Assembly (NCBI GenBank): GCA_018780645.1
Contig: JADMJJ010000017.1
Span: forward strand, 148,248 to 212,247
From: Burkholderiaceae bacterium
GTDB taxonomy: Bacteria; Pseudomonadota; Gammaproteobacteria; Burkholderiales; Burkholderiaceae_C
Length of the DNA: 64,000 nucleotides
Direction: 5' to 3'
Of this stretch, positions 18,274 through 27,471 are shown piece after piece (positions within the stretch are counted from its first letter, which is position 1; every line of letters begins with the position of its first letter). The notes under the pieces were generated by a model. That model was not told the DNA's origin and searched no databases. It worked only from the letters and a program-made list of their open reading frames with translations. Both the position numbers and the translations under genes were made by a program.

Positions 18274-18498
18274 TTCGAAGCCAAATGATCCAGATAGGGT
18301 GTGGCATGCTAGCCGAGCTCCTCTCGGCACCGTCCGCCCTGCCGTGAACAATCCCGCAATATTTGATAAAAATGTCAGGAGACCTGATGAAGACCATGTT
18401 GCGAGTCTTTCCTGCCTGCAATTCACTTGCCTTTTGTCAAGCACAGCCCGCCTGCCCGGGCAAGGACATCAAGCGCAGCAGCGCTAGGGCGGGTTGAG

Positions 18499-19392
18499 AT
18501 GCAGCCCGCCGCATCTGCAGCAGTCGAACACCAGCCCGCGCGTGGCCGATTTGTCACCGTTGTCGACGGCCTGGAGTGCGAGGCCGAGTACCAGCTCGAC
18601 GGCCCGCGCGTGGTCTTCACGCACACCGGCGTGCCGTCGCGGCTGGAGGGACGCGGTATCGCCGCCGCGCTGGTCAAGAGAGCGCTGGAATGGGCTCAGG
18701 CCGAGCACCTGCAGGTCGTGCCGGCCTGCAGCTATGTGCGCGTCTATCTGCAGCGCCATCCGGAGTTTCAGGAGCTGACCCTGGCACCTGACGCCCGGCC
18801 GTCGAGCAGCACGGCGACCGAGGCGCAGCAGGTGCTGGACTTCTGGTTCGGCGCGCCCGGCAGCGCCGAGGCCGGCCAAGTGCGCGCCGCCTGGTTCAAG
18901 AAGGACCCGGCCTTCGACGCCGAGATCGCCGAGCGCTTCGGCACGCTGGTGCGCCGCGGACTGCACGGCGAGTTGAGCGACTGGGCCCTGGCACCGACCA
19001 CGGCGCTCGCCAAGATCCTGCTGCTGGATCAATTCACTCGCAACGTCTTCCGCGGCAGCAAGCAGGCCTTTGCCGGCGATGCGCAGGCCCTGAAGACGGC
19101 CAAGGCCCTGGTCGATGCTGGGCAAGACATGACCCTTGACCCGCTGCAGCGCTGGTTCGTCTACCTGCCCTACGAGCATGACGAGAGCCTGGCCACGCAG
19201 GCTCGCTCGGTGGCCCTGTTCGAGCGCCTGGCCACAGCCGACGCCAGGCTGGCCGGGGCGCTTGACTATGCCAGGCGCCACCAGGCAGTGATACAGCGCT
19301 TCGGCCGCTTCCCGCACCGCAACGCGATGCTGGGACGCGACTCGACGGTGGCGGAGCTGGCCTATCTCGCGGAGCCGGGGTCGGGATTTTAG
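18499..19392 (+). CDS. Fusion of GNAT-type acetyltransferase (Acetyltransf_CG type) and DUF924 protein
   Basis: A protein of about 297 residues with two recognisable halves. Residues about 15-95 match small stand-alone N-acetyltransferases of the YjdJ type (VVDGLECEAEYQLDG, then RLEGRGIAAALVKRAL for acetyl-CoA binding, ACSYVRVYLQRHPEF). Residues about 110-297 match DUF924 (VLDFWFG, AWFKKDPAFDAEI, LLDQFTRNVFRG, RWFVYLPYEHDES, RFGRFPHRNAMLGR), an alpha-helical TPR-like family of unknown function. The frame is continuous with no sign of a sequencing frameshift. The ATG at 18499 is chosen; an upstream ATG at 18427 would lie in low-quality coding sequence. Divergent from the dCache kinase. Confidence 0.85.
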   Translation: MQPAASAAVEHQPARGRFVTVVDGLECEAEYQLDGPRVVFTHTGVPSRLEGRGIAAALVKRALEWAQAEHLQVVPACSYVRVYLQRHPEFQELTLAPDARPSSSTATEAQQVLDFWFGAPGSAEAGQVRAAWFKKDPAFDAEIAERFGTLVRRGLHGELSDWALAPTTALAKILLLDQFTRNVFRGSKQAFAGDAQALKTAKALVDAGQDMTLDPLQRWFVYLPYEHDESLATQARSVALFERLATADARLAGALDYARRHQAVIQRFGRFPHRNAMLGRDSTVAELAYLAEPGSGF

Positions 19393-19403
19393 GTCGCGTC
19401 GCT

Positions 19404-19455
19404 CCCGGATTGCATCCGGGCTACGTTGCCTTTGTAGCCCAGATGCAATCCGGGG
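19404..19455. repeat. Dispersed palindromic repeat, family 1, copy 1 (full inverted pair)
   Basis: Two facing copies of the core CCCGGATTGCATCCGGGC / GTAGCCCAGATGCAATC separated by 9 bases form a long stem-loop. It lies between the convergent fusion gene and acyl-CoA ligase gene, where it could act as a transcription barrier. Related copies are at 25109-25153, 27445-27465 and 55987-56054. Confidence 0.85.
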
Positions 19456-19461
19456 TTCGGC

Positions 19462-21162
19462 CTACGCGACCTTGCCGCTTTCCTCTTCCTGCAGCAGCCG
19501 CCACATCACCTTGCCCGAGCCCGACTTGGGCAGGCTGCCTACGAACTGCACCACGCGCGGCGCCTTGTAGGCGGCCATATGCTCATGGGCCCAACTGATG
19601 ACGTCCTGCTCGGTGGTCTTGCCCACGGCCTCGGCACGCAGCACCACGATGGCCTTGACGCTCTCGCCCCGGTAGGCGTCCTTGGTGGCGATGATGCAGG
19701 CCTCCTGCACCGCCGGGTGCTTGTACAGGAGCATCTCGACCTCGGAGGGCCAGACCTTGTAGCCGCTGGCATTGATCATGCGCTTGAGCCGGTCGGTGAT
19801 GAAGAAGTAGCCCTCCTCGTCCATGCGGCCCAGATCGCCGGTGCGGAAAAAGGGCTGGCCCTCGAACTCGACAAAGGCCGCCGCCGTGGCCTGGGGGTTG
19901 CGCCAATAGCCCTTGAACACCATGGGCCCGCGGGTGATGATCTCGCCCACCTCGCCGACAGGCATCTCCTGCAGGGTGAGCGGATCCACCACCCGCGAAT
20001 CGACATCGAACAGCGGCATGCCCAGGCATTGCAGCTTGGCCCGCTCGGGTGGGTTGCCGTGCGAGGGTGCGGCGGTCTCGGTCAGGCCGTAGCCCTCGCA
20101 GAAGGTCAGGCCGAACTCCTGCTGCAGCCGCTCGGCCACGGCCAGCGGCATGGCCGCACCACCACCGCTGAGGTTGCGCAGGCTGGACAGGTCAAAGCTC
20201 TTGTAATGCGGGCTGCCGAACAGATCGATGATCATGGTCGGAATGCAGACCCAGTGCGAGACCTTGTGGCGCGAAATCAGCCGCCCGGCCAGTTCGCGGT
20301 CCCAGCGCGGCATGATCACCTGGGTGCTGCCCGCGTACATCGGCGAGATCACGCCGTAGAGCATGCCGGTGATGTGGAACATCGGCACCACCGCCAGGCT
20401 GACGGTCTCCGGCCCGGCATTCGAGAACACCCCGGCCACCGCATTGGCCATCAGCGTGCGGTGCGTGTGCATGCAGCCCTTGGGCAGGCCGGTGGTGCCC
20501 GAGGTGTAGGGCAGCAGGGCCAGGTCATCGGCCAGAGCGGTGTGCGGGCCGGGGGCATGGCCGGCGGCCAGCGCATCGTTCCAGGCGGTCGCCCCCAGCG
20601 GCAGCGGATGGGGCTGGTTGAGCCAGGCCCACATCGCCTCGGGAGGCATCAGCTCTGCCGGCGGCGCGCCCTCGGGCAAGGCATCAACATAGCGGCTGAC
20701 CAGCAGTTGCTGCGCGCGGGTCTCGGGCGACAGCGCCGTATTGGCCTCGTGGACGACGGCAGCCAGCTCGGCGCCGCAGATCACGACCTTGGTCTGCGGG
20801 TCGGTGATGTAGTGCTTGAACTCCTCGCTGCGGTTCATCGGATTGACCGGCACCACCACCGCGTCGGCACGGTTCACGGCATAAAAGGCCGCCACGTACT
20901 GCGGGCAGTTCTGCATGAACAGCGCGACGCGGTCGCCTTTTTGCACACCCACACTCTGCAGCCAGCCGGCCAGGGCCAGGGCCTGGGCATGCAGTTCGGC
21001 GTAGCTCAGCTCACGGCCGAAGAAGACATAGGCCGGCTTGTTCGGGAAGCGCCGCGCCGCGACCTCCAGGTTGAACCACAGGCTGGTCTCGGGGATGCTC
21101 AGGGTCCGAGGCAGGCGCTTGGGCCAGTGGGCGAAGTGGGGACGGTCAACGGCGTTCGACAT
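19462..21162 (-). CDS. Acyl-CoA ligase (AMP-binding, fatty-acid-CoA ligase type)
   Basis: A 566-residue ANL superfamily enzyme that activates a carboxylic acid with ATP and joins it to CoA. It shows the P-loop-like motif LPYTSGTTGLPKG, the adenine-binding EGYGLTE, the A8 hinge region FRTGDLGRMDEEGY and the C-terminal catalytic Lys segment SGSGKVMWR. The A-domain resembles medium/long-chain fatty acyl ligases, but chain length cannot be fixed from sequence. The start at 21162 (MSNAVDRPHFAH) is preferred; the frame extends 39 codons upstream without support. Divergent from the GDPD gene across about 110 bases. The stop lies 6 bases from repeat family 1. Confidence 0.92.
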   Translation of the reverse strand: MSNAVDRPHFAHWPKRLPRTLSIPETSLWFNLEVAARRFPNKPAYVFFGRELSYAELHAQALALAGWLQSVGVQKGDRVALFMQNCPQYVAAFYAVNRADAVVVPVNPMNRSEEFKHYITDPQTKVVICGAELAAVVHEANTALSPETRAQQLLVSRYVDALPEGAPPAELMPPEAMWAWLNQPHPLPLGATAWNDALAAGHAPGPHTALADDLALLPYTSGTTGLPKGCMHTHRTLMANAVAGVFSNAGPETVSLAVVPMFHITGMLYGVISPMYAGSTQVIMPRWDRELAGRLISRHKVSHWVCIPTMIIDLFGSPHYKSFDLSSLRNLSGGGAAMPLAVAERLQQEFGLTFCEGYGLTETAAPSHGNPPERAKLQCLGMPLFDVDSRVVDPLTLQEMPVGEVGEIITRGPMVFKGYWRNPQATAAAFVEFEGQPFFRTGDLGRMDEEGYFFITDRLKRMINASGYKVWPSEVEMLLYKHPAVQEACIIATKDAYRGESVKAIVVLRAEAVGKTTEQDVISWAHEHMAAYKAPRVVQFVGSLPKSGSGKVMWRLLQEEESGKVA

Positions 21163-21271
21163 GGGCACGGGTCCTTGAAAGCGCGGGGGATTCACCAGCA
21201 GCCCCGCATCTTCTCCGCAGGCCGGCGGAGCCCTTGTCGCGGAGGAGACAGCCTCAGTTCGTGATAGCGTT

Positions 21272-22249
21272 ATGCCCATGCAAATCCTTCACTCCGCCTC
21301 GCTGGCCCTGGCCCTGAGCCTGGGTCTTTCCGCGACCGCCGGCGCCCTCGACCTGCAAGCCCACCGCGGCGGTCGTGGCCTGATGCCCGAGAACACCCTG
21401 CCGGCCTTCGAGAACGCCTTGAAACTGGGCGTCAACACCCTGGAGCTGGACCTGGGCCTGAGCATGGACGGCATGGTGCTGATCGCCCACGACCTGAGGC
21501 TCAATCCCAACATCACCCGCGACGCGATGGGCAACTGGATTCCGGACACCCCGCCGCCGCTGTACCGCCTGGCCTGGACCGCGCTGCAGACCTTCGACGT
21601 CGGCCGCCTCAAGCCGGGCAGCAAGTACGCCGCCGGCTTTCCGGACCAGCAGCCGGTGGACGGCACCCGCATCCCCAGCCTGGCCCAGTTGTTCGAGCGC
21701 GTGAAGGCCCTGGGCAACACCACGGTGCGCTTCAATATCGAGACCAAGCTCTCGCCGCTGGAGCCAGCGCTGACGCCGGAGCCCGAGGCCTTCGTGAAGG
21801 CCGCGCTGGCGGTCATCAAGGCCCATGGCATGACCGAGCGCGTCACGCTGCAGAGCTTTGACTGGCGCACGCTGCGCGTCGTGCAGAAGCTCGAGCCCAG
21901 GATACCCACCGTCTACCTGAGCGCCCAGCGCAACTGGCTGAACAATATCGCCGATCCGCGCTGGACCGATGGCCGCACCCTGGCCGAGCACGGCAACTCG
22001 CTCCCCCAGATGATCAAGGCCGCTGGCGGCGGCACCTGGTCCCCCTACTTCGGCGACCTGACGCCCGAGGCGCTGAAGGAGGCCAAGGCCCTGGGCCTGT
22101 CGGTCGTGGTGTGGACGGTCAACGAGCCGGCGCAGATCGAGCAGATGCTGGACCTGGGGGTGGACGGCATCATCAGCGACCGCCCGGACCGCGTACGCGC
22201 CGCCATGGCCGCCCGCGGCCTGCCACTGCCGGCGGGGCTGCCGCGCTGA
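21272..22249 (+). CDS. Glycerophosphodiester phosphodiesterase, secreted
   Basis: A 325-residue GDPD family enzyme that hydrolyses glycerophosphodiesters to glycerol-3-phosphate and an alcohol. A signal peptide covers residues 1 to about 25 (hydrophobic core LALALSLGL, cleavage near AGA), so it is periplasmic like GlpQ. The metal and catalytic residues appear in AHRGGRGLMPENT (His, Arg, Glu) and in the segment ELDLGLSMDG followed by AHD. A further ATG at 21278 is equally possible as start and only removes two residues. No glycerol-3-phosphate transport genes adjoin it. Confidence 0.92.
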   Translation: MPMQILHSASLALALSLGLSATAGALDLQAHRGGRGLMPENTLPAFENALKLGVNTLELDLGLSMDGMVLIAHDLRLNPNITRDAMGNWIPDTPPPLYRLAWTALQTFDVGRLKPGSKYAAGFPDQQPVDGTRIPSLAQLFERVKALGNTTVRFNIETKLSPLEPALTPEPEAFVKAALAVIKAHGMTERVTLQSFDWRTLRVVQKLEPRIPTVYLSAQRNWLNNIADPRWTDGRTLAEHGNSLPQMIKAAGGGTWSPYFGDLTPEALKEAKALGLSVVVWTVNEPAQIEQMLDLGVDGIISDRPDRVRAAMAARGLPLPAGLPR

Positions 22250-22356
22250 AGCCCCCCTAGAATCACGCCTCAAACCACAGCAAGCTTGACCCGGCGCACC
22301 CTTGCCCGGGCACCGGGTGGCGGCCTGCACGCCACGATTGGGAAGAGGTAAATGCG

Positions 22357-22878
22357 ATGACCCCACAAGCTTTTGCACAACGGCGCAGCCTGCTGCTCAT
22401 CTGGATGGCCGGGCTGCTGCTTTCGCCACTCGACGCCCTCGCGCTGGAGCCGGCCACGGGCAGCCCGCTGCTCACCATCACCGGCAATATCAAGCAGACC
22501 AATGCGGGCCGCCTGGCGGTGTTCGACATGGAGTTGCTGGAAAAGCTGCCCCAGCACAGCTTCGAAACCAAGACGCCCTGGCACAAGGGGCCGACCAAGT
22601 TCACCGGCCCGCTGCTGCGCGACATCCTCGCCGCCACCGGCGCCCGCGGCCACACCCTGCTGGCCACCGCGGTCAACGACTACCGGGTGACGATACCGAT
22701 GGACGACGCTCAGAAGCACGATGTGATCGTCGTGCGCCTGACCAACGGCCAGCCGATGGCCCTGCGCGACAAGGGCCCGCTGCTGATCATGTACCCCTTC
22801 GACCAGCAGCCCATGCTGCGCAGCGCGCTGTACTTCAGCCGCTGCATCTGGCAGCTGCGCGGACTGGAGGTCCAGTGA
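22357..22878 (+). CDS. Periplasmic oxidoreductase molybdopterin-binding-fold protein
   Basis: A 173-residue protein with a signal peptide (hydrophobic core LLLIWMAGLLL, cleavage near DALALE). The mature part has the pattern of the sulfite-oxidase-like molybdopterin domain (FTGPLLRDILAATGARG, ATAVNDYRVTIPMDD, RDKGPLLIMYPFD, SRCIWQLRGLEV). It is much shorter than true sulfite oxidases, and its only mature cysteine is near the C-terminus, not in a Mo-ligand position, so cofactor binding is doubtful. Its stop codon overlaps the start of the hybrid kinase gene (TGATG), so the two are translationally coupled. A periplasmic sensory partner for the kinase is a reasonable inference. Confidence 0.85.
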   Translation: MTPQAFAQRRSLLLIWMAGLLLSPLDALALEPATGSPLLTITGNIKQTNAGRLAVFDMELLEKLPQHSFETKTPWHKGPTKFTGPLLRDILAATGARGHTLLATAVNDYRVTIPMDDAQKHDVIVVRLTNGQPMALRDKGPLLIMYPFDQQPMLRSALYFSRCIWQLRGLEVQ

Positions 22879-25112
22879 TGATGACGGATCCCTCGCAGCG
22901 CAAGCGCCGCACCCTGCTGACGCTGATGGCTGCGGCCCTGGCGCTCGCCTTCGGCGCGGTGTTTTACCTCGAAGGGCGCCAGGTCAATATGCTGCAGGCC
23001 AGCGTGCGCACCGAGCACGACTCTCTGGTCTGGAGCATGTTCCAGCTGGAGGTGGAGTACCTGAAGCTGCAGGGTGAGCTTCAGCATGCGATCGACAAGC
23101 CCGGCGTCGCCAGCCTCGAGTCATTGAAAACGCGCTACGAGATCTTTGTCAGCCGCCTGGGTGTGATCGCCGGCGACCAGGCCTCGAACATGATGCAGGA
23201 CGACCTCGCCTACCAGCAGGCCCTGGCCCAGGTGCGAGGCTTCGTGCTGTGGTTCGACGCCCAGGCCTCGCGCAGCAATGGCGGCGCCTTCGACGAGACG
23301 CTGCTGCACAACACCCAGCAGCGCATGGCCGAGCTGTACACACCGGTGCGCGATCTGTCGCTGCGCCTGTCACAGCATCTGGCCGCCCAGGCCACGCAGC
23401 GCATCGCGCTGATACGCGACCAGAGCAAGTACAGCATAGGCCTGACCCTGTTCCAGTGCGTGCTGACCCTGGGCTTTGCCTTGCTGGCCTTGCAGCAGTT
23501 CCGCCGCCTCGATGCGCGCCGCAAGGCCCTGGAGACGCTGGCGCAGAACCTCTCCGAGGCACGCACCGAGGCCGAAAGCGCCAACCGCGCCAAGAGCGTG
23601 TTCCTGGCCAATATGAGCCACGAGGTACGCACGCCGCTGCACGGCCTGCTGGGCATGCTGTCGCTGCTGAAGGACTCGCCGCTGAACGAGGTGCAGCAGG
23701 AGCAGGTGGCCACGGCCGGCGAGAGCGCGCGCCATCTGCTGGTGATACTGAACGACATCCTGGACATGTCCAAGCTGGAATCGGGCAGCCTCCAGATGAA
23801 CCCGGAACCGGTGGAGCTGCCCCGCCTGCTGGCCGAACTGGAGGCCTTGATGCTGCCCCAGGCCCATGCCAAGCAGTTGGCCCTGCAGCTGAGCATGGCC
23901 CCCGATGTGCCGCGATGGGTGCGGGCAGATGTGACAAGACTGCGCCAGGTCCTGCTGAACCTGCTCAGCAATGCGATCAAGTTCTGCGAGGCCGGGGCGG
24001 TGTCGCTGGATGTGACGCTGCGCCGCGACGAGGATCTGCCCGCCGACAGCAGCGCGGACTCGGTGGCCGCCACGGCCATGCTGCGCTTCACCGTCATCGA
24101 CACCGGCATCGGCATGGACGAGGCCACGCAGAACCGCCTGTTCGAGCGCTTCAGCCAGGGCGATGCCTCGACCTCGCGGCGCTTCGGCGGCACCGGCCTG
24201 GGGCTGGAGATCTCGCGCAATCTGGCGCGACGCATGGGCGGCGACATCCGCGTCAACAGCGCACTGAACCTGGGCAGCACCTTCATCGTGGAGCTGCCGC
24301 TGCCGGCCTGCGAGCCAGGCGTCGCGCCGGTGGTGGTGCCGGCCTCAAACCAGCCGGCACGCAGCCTGCGCATCCTGGTCTCGGAGGATCATGAGATCAA
24401 CCGAAAGTACCTGGAGGCGGTGTTGCAGCGCCTGGGCCACAGCGCCCGCTTCTGCCACAACGGCAAGGAGGCACTGCAGGCGCTGATGCGCGACGACTTC
24501 GACATCGTGCTGATGGACCTGCACACGCCGGTGATGGACGGCCTGACCGCCACCGAGGCGATGCGCGCCCTGCCCGCGCCCAAGCGCCATATCAAAATCG
24601 TGGCGCTGACTGCCGATGCCTTCGAGGAGTCGCGCCAGCGCGCGCTGGCCGCCGGCATGGATGACTTCCTGGCCAAGCCGGTGCACATCGCCGATCTGCA
24701 GGCCATGCTGCTGCGCCACGGCCCCGGCCCGGCGGTCGAGCGCGTACCGGCCACCCAGGCCGAGCCCTTGCCGGCCATCGATCAGCAGACCCTGAACCAG
24801 GTCCGCAACGCGCTGCCACCCGAGACCTTCCAGCAGCTGCTGCAGGCCTTTTTGCGCGACGAGGCGCAAAGCCTGCCGAACCTGGAGCGCGCGCTGCGCG
24901 CGCAGTCACGTGGCGAGCTGCGCCAGACCGCTCATAGCGTCAAGGGCGCGGCGCTCAGCCTGGGCCTCCTGGTCGTCTCCCGTCCGGCGATGGTGCTGGA
25001 GCAACTGCCCGCCGATGCCTCGCCGGCCGCGGCCGAACACGCGATACGCGAACTGAGGGTGGCCTTGGGTCAGGCCAGGCAAGTCTGCCAAGAAATGGGC
25101 TTGATCTCGTAG
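22878..25112 (+). CDS. Hybrid sensor histidine kinase with receiver and HPt domains
   Basis: A 744-residue membrane kinase. Two membrane segments (about residues 12-32 and 190-212) flank a helical periplasmic domain of about 155 residues. HisKA follows with H248 in ANMSHEVRTPLHG, then an HATPase (GTGLGLEISRNLAR), a receiver with D547 in IVLMDLHTPVMDG, and an HPt with H686 in TAHSVKGAALSLG. It thus holds a complete phosphorelay up to the HPt; the final regulator is elsewhere. It starts in an overlap with the stop of the molybdopterin-fold gene. The stop codon TAG at 25110-25112 is part of a family 1 repeat (GTAGCCCGG). Confidence 0.93.
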   Translation: MMTDPSQRKRRTLLTLMAAALALAFGAVFYLEGRQVNMLQASVRTEHDSLVWSMFQLEVEYLKLQGELQHAIDKPGVASLESLKTRYEIFVSRLGVIAGDQASNMMQDDLAYQQALAQVRGFVLWFDAQASRSNGGAFDETLLHNTQQRMAELYTPVRDLSLRLSQHLAAQATQRIALIRDQSKYSIGLTLFQCVLTLGFALLALQQFRRLDARRKALETLAQNLSEARTEAESANRAKSVFLANMSHEVRTPLHGLLGMLSLLKDSPLNEVQQEQVATAGESARHLLVILNDILDMSKLESGSLQMNPEPVELPRLLAELEALMLPQAHAKQLALQLSMAPDVPRWVRADVTRLRQVLLNLLSNAIKFCEAGAVSLDVTLRRDEDLPADSSADSVAATAMLRFTVIDTGIGMDEATQNRLFERFSQGDASTSRRFGGTGLGLEISRNLARRMGGDIRVNSALNLGSTFIVELPLPACEPGVAPVVVPASNQPARSLRILVSEDHEINRKYLEAVLQRLGHSARFCHNGKEALQALMRDDFDIVLMDLHTPVMDGLTATEAMRALPAPKRHIKIVALTADAFEESRQRALAAGMDDFLAKPVHIADLQAMLLRHGPGPAVERVPATQAEPLPAIDQQTLNQVRNALPPETFQQLLQAFLRDEAQSLPNLERALRAQSRGELRQTAHSVKGAALSLGLLVVSRPAMVLEQLPADASPAAAEHAIRELRVALGQARQVCQEMGLIS

Positions 25113-25153
25113 CCCGGATGGCAATCCGGGGCCCCGGATTCCATCCGGGCTAC
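25109..25153. repeat. Dispersed palindromic repeat, family 1, copy 2
   Basis: Two facing core units (GTAGCCCGGATGGCAATCC and CCCGGATTCCATCCGGGC) lie almost back to back. The element fills the whole space between the convergent hybrid kinase and murB and provides the kinase stop codon. Confidence 0.85.
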
Positions 25154-25154
25154 C

Positions 25155-26198
25155 TCAGACAAAAACCGGCTCCGGCTCCAACCGTATGCCAAAGCGCCCG
25201 TAAACACTCTCCTGTATCGCCCGCGCCAAGGTCACCACCTCTGCGCCGCTGGCATTGCCGCGATTCACCAGCACCAGGGCCTGCTTCTCATAGACCCCGG
25301 CGCCGCCAATGCTCTTGCCTTTCCAGCCGCAGGCGTCAATCAGCCAACCTGCCGCCAGCTTGATCGTGCCGTCGGGCATCGGGTAGTGGACGATGCCAGG
25401 GTCGCGGCCGATGATGTCCCGGCACTGCTCCTCGGTCACCACCGGGTTCTTGAAGAAGCTGCCGGCATTGCCTATCACCGCCGGGTCGGGCAGCTTGGCG
25501 CGGCGCACGGCGCAGACCCAGTCGAAGATCTGCCGCGCATCGGGCGCGGTGATGCCGGTATCAAGCATCTTGCGTTGCAGCTCCAGATACTCCAGCGCCG
25601 GCTGCCAGGGGCGCGGCAGGCGAAAACGCACGCGGGTGATGATGCTTTTGCCGGCCAGGCCGGCAAAGCCGCCCTGCTTGAACACGCTGTCGCGGTAGCC
25701 GAAGCGGCATTGAGCGGCATTCAGCGTCACGGTGCGGCCAGTGACCAGGTCCACCGCGTCCAGGCTGTCGAAGCGGTCTTTCAGCTCCACGCCATAGGCA
25801 CCGATGTTCTGTACCGGCGAGGCGCCCACCGTGCCCGGTATCAGGGCCAGGTTCTCCAGGCCCGGATAGCCCTGATCGAGGGTCCAGGCCACCAATGCAT
25901 GCCAGGCCTCGCCGGCGCCGGCCTCGATGATCCAGGCATCGGCTCGCTGCTCGACCAGGCGCATGCCCGGCACCTCGAGCTTCAACACCACGGCGTCGAT
26001 GTCACGGGTCAGCACGATATTGCTGCCGCCGCCGAGAATGAACTTCGGGTTCAGCCCCAGATCGGGATGGTCGAGCACGCGCCGCACATCGGCCTCGCTG
26101 CGAATACGCACCAGACGTTTGGCAAAAGTGCTTAAACCGAAGCTATTGAAAGGCTTCAGGTTCACATCCTGCTCGATACTCAAGGCCTGCGCGCTCAT
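25155..26198 (-). CDS. murB: UDP-N-acetylmuramate dehydrogenase MurB
   Basis: A 347-residue type I MurB, the flavoenzyme that reduces UDP-GlcNAc-enolpyruvate to UDP-MurNAc with NADPH in peptidoglycan synthesis. The FAD-binding segment has [11 protein letters not shown] and [18 protein letters not shown]. The C-terminal substrate domain has RDSVFKQ and NAGSFFKNP with the catalytic Ser, and [19 protein letters not shown] near the end. Cytoplasmic. It is divergent from yajQ across 75 bases and convergent with the hybrid kinase, separated only by a repeat. Confidence 0.97.
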   Translation of the reverse strand: MSAQALSIEQDVNLKPFNSFGLSTFAKRLVRIRSEADVRRVLDHPDLGLNPKFILGGGSNIVLTRDIDAVVLKLEVPGMRLVEQRADAWIIEAGAGEAWHALVAWTLDQGYPGLENLALIPGTVGASPVQNIGAYGVELKDRFDSLDAVDLVTGRTVTLNAAQCRFGYRDSVFKQGGFAGLAGKSIITRVRFRLPRPWQPALEYLELQRKMLDTGITAPDARQIFDWVCAVRRAKLPDPAVIGNAGSFFKNPVVTEEQCRDIIGRDPGIVHYPMPDGTIKLAAGWLIDACGWKGKSIGGAGVYEKQALVLVNRGNASGAEVVTLARAIQESVYGRFGIRLEPEPVFV

Positions 26199-26273
26199 TC
26201 GGGGGATTCACTTCTCTCGACTACAAGCGCACAATTTTCCCTCAATAGACTTACTCCAGGAATCTCTCAGACC

Positions 26274-26768
26274 ATGCCCAGCTTTGACACCGTCCTCGAA
26301 CCCAATATGGTTGAAATCCGCAATGGTGTTGACAACACCGCCAAGGAAGTCAGCACCCGTTTCGATTTCAAGGGCACCGGCGCGCGCATCGAGTTCAAGG
26401 AGAAGGAAAAAGAGATCATTCTTTACGGCGACAGCGACTTCCAGCTCGACCAGATCGACGCGGTGCTGATCGACAAGCTGACCAAGCGCAAGGTCGAGCT
26501 GACCTATCTGGACCGCAGCGGCAAGGTCGAGAAGCTCGGCGGCGACAAGGTCAAGAAGATCTTCAAGGTCAAGGAGGGCATAGAGTCCGACCTGGCCAAG
26601 AAGATCGTCACCGCGGTCAAGAACAGCAAGCTCAAGGTGCAGGCCTCGATCCAGGGCGATGCGGTGCGCATCACTGGCAAGAACCGCGACGATCTGCAGG
26701 GCGCGATCGCGATGCTCAAGAAAGAGATCGCCGACGTGCCATTGAGCTACAACAATTTCCGCGACTGA
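26274..26768 (+). CDS. yajQ: YajQ family nucleotide-binding protein
   Basis: A 164-residue YajQ protein (usual length about 160) with two duplicated RNP-like alpha/beta domains. It starts [20 protein letters not shown] and ends NNFRD in family style. YajQ homologues in Xanthomonas and Pseudomonas bind cyclic di-GMP and act with a LysR-type regulator; the E. coli protein binds nucleotides. Whether this one binds cyclic di-GMP cannot be seen. The retropepsin-like gene starts 6 bases after its stop, so the two likely form an operon. Confidence 0.95.
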   Translation: MPSFDTVLEPNMVEIRNGVDNTAKEVSTRFDFKGTGARIEFKEKEKEIILYGDSDFQLDQIDAVLIDKLTKRKVELTYLDRSGKVEKLGGDKVKKIFKVKEGIESDLAKKIVTAVKNSKLKVQASIQGDAVRITGKNRDDLQGAIAMLKKEIADVPLSYNNFRD

Positions 26769-26774
26769 TCTCGA

Positions 26775-27437
26775 ATGAAGCTACGCGCCTCGCTGCTCGC
26801 TGCGGCCCTGTCGATGGCAGGCCTGACCTGCCAGGCCCAGCCGGCGGGCCCGCGCGTCAGCTTCAATGGCAGCCTAGGCGCCGACAAGGCGCTGCTGGTG
26901 ATCGACGGCGAGCCCCGCACCCTGGCCGTGGGCCAGACCGTCAAGGGCGTGCGCCTGGTCAGCATGGCCGATGATCAGGCCCAGATCGAGTTCGGCGGCA
27001 AGCGCCAGCTGCTGATCTACGGCGCCTCGCCCGGCAGCATTGGCGATGCCACGGCCGCCCCCGGTGCAGGCAGGCAGATCATGCTCAGCGCGGGGGCCGG
27101 TGGCCACTTCACCAGCACCGGCAGCATCAACGGCCAGACCACCCAGTTCCTGGTCGACACCGGCGCCACAAGCGTCGCCATAGGCCAGGGCGAGGCCGAG
27201 CGCCTGAACCTGCGCTACCGCGATGGCCGCCGCGTGATGACGCAAACCGCCAACGGCGCCGTGCCCGCCCATCTGGTGCAGCTCGCCTCGGTGCGCGTCG
27301 GCGATGTCGAGGTGCGCGATATCGAGGCCATCGTCATCCCCGGCCAGATGAGCCATGTGCTCTTGGGCAACAGCTTCCTGACCCGCTTCCAGATGAAGCG
27401 GGAGAACGATGTGCTGTTGCTGGAGTTGAGGTACTGA
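26775..27437 (+). CDS. Retropepsin-like aspartic protease (TIGR02281/clan AA type)
   Basis: A 220-residue exported protein. A signal peptide spans residues 1 to about 22 (AALSMAGLTCQAQ; the Cys is not in a typical lipobox spacing but a lipoprotein cannot be excluded). The catalytic motif is D128-T-G in FLVDTGATSVAIG, and the C-terminal segment has VLLGNSFLTRF typical of this family. A single active-site half implies a homodimer. The ATG at 26775 lies 6 bases after yajQ. The 3' end is separated from a convergent gene by a half-copy of repeat family 1. The substrate is unknown; periplasmic location is inferred. Confidence 0.9.
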   Translation: MKLRASLLAAALSMAGLTCQAQPAGPRVSFNGSLGADKALLVIDGEPRTLAVGQTVKGVRLVSMADDQAQIEFGGKRQLLIYGASPGSIGDATAAPGAGRQIMLSAGAGGHFTSTGSINGQTTQFLVDTGATSVAIGQGEAERLNLRYRDGRRVMTQTANGAVPAHLVQLASVRVGDVEVRDIEAIVIPGQMSHVLLGNSFLTRFQMKRENDVLLLELRY

Positions 27438-27444
27438 TGGGGGT

Positions 27445-27465
27445 CCCGGATTCCATCCAGGCTAC
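27445..27465. repeat. Dispersed repeat, family 1, half copy (copy 3)
   Basis: A single core unit CCCGGATTCCATCCAGGC with one change from the consensus. It lies in the 34-base gap between the convergent protease and isoaspartyl peptidase genes. Confidence 0.75.
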
Positions 27466-27471
27466 GGTTGT

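Noticed and set aside
22302..22877. Upstream extension of the hybrid kinase frame
   Set aside because: It is the wrong frame of the molybdopterin-fold gene; kinase start overlaps that gene's stop.
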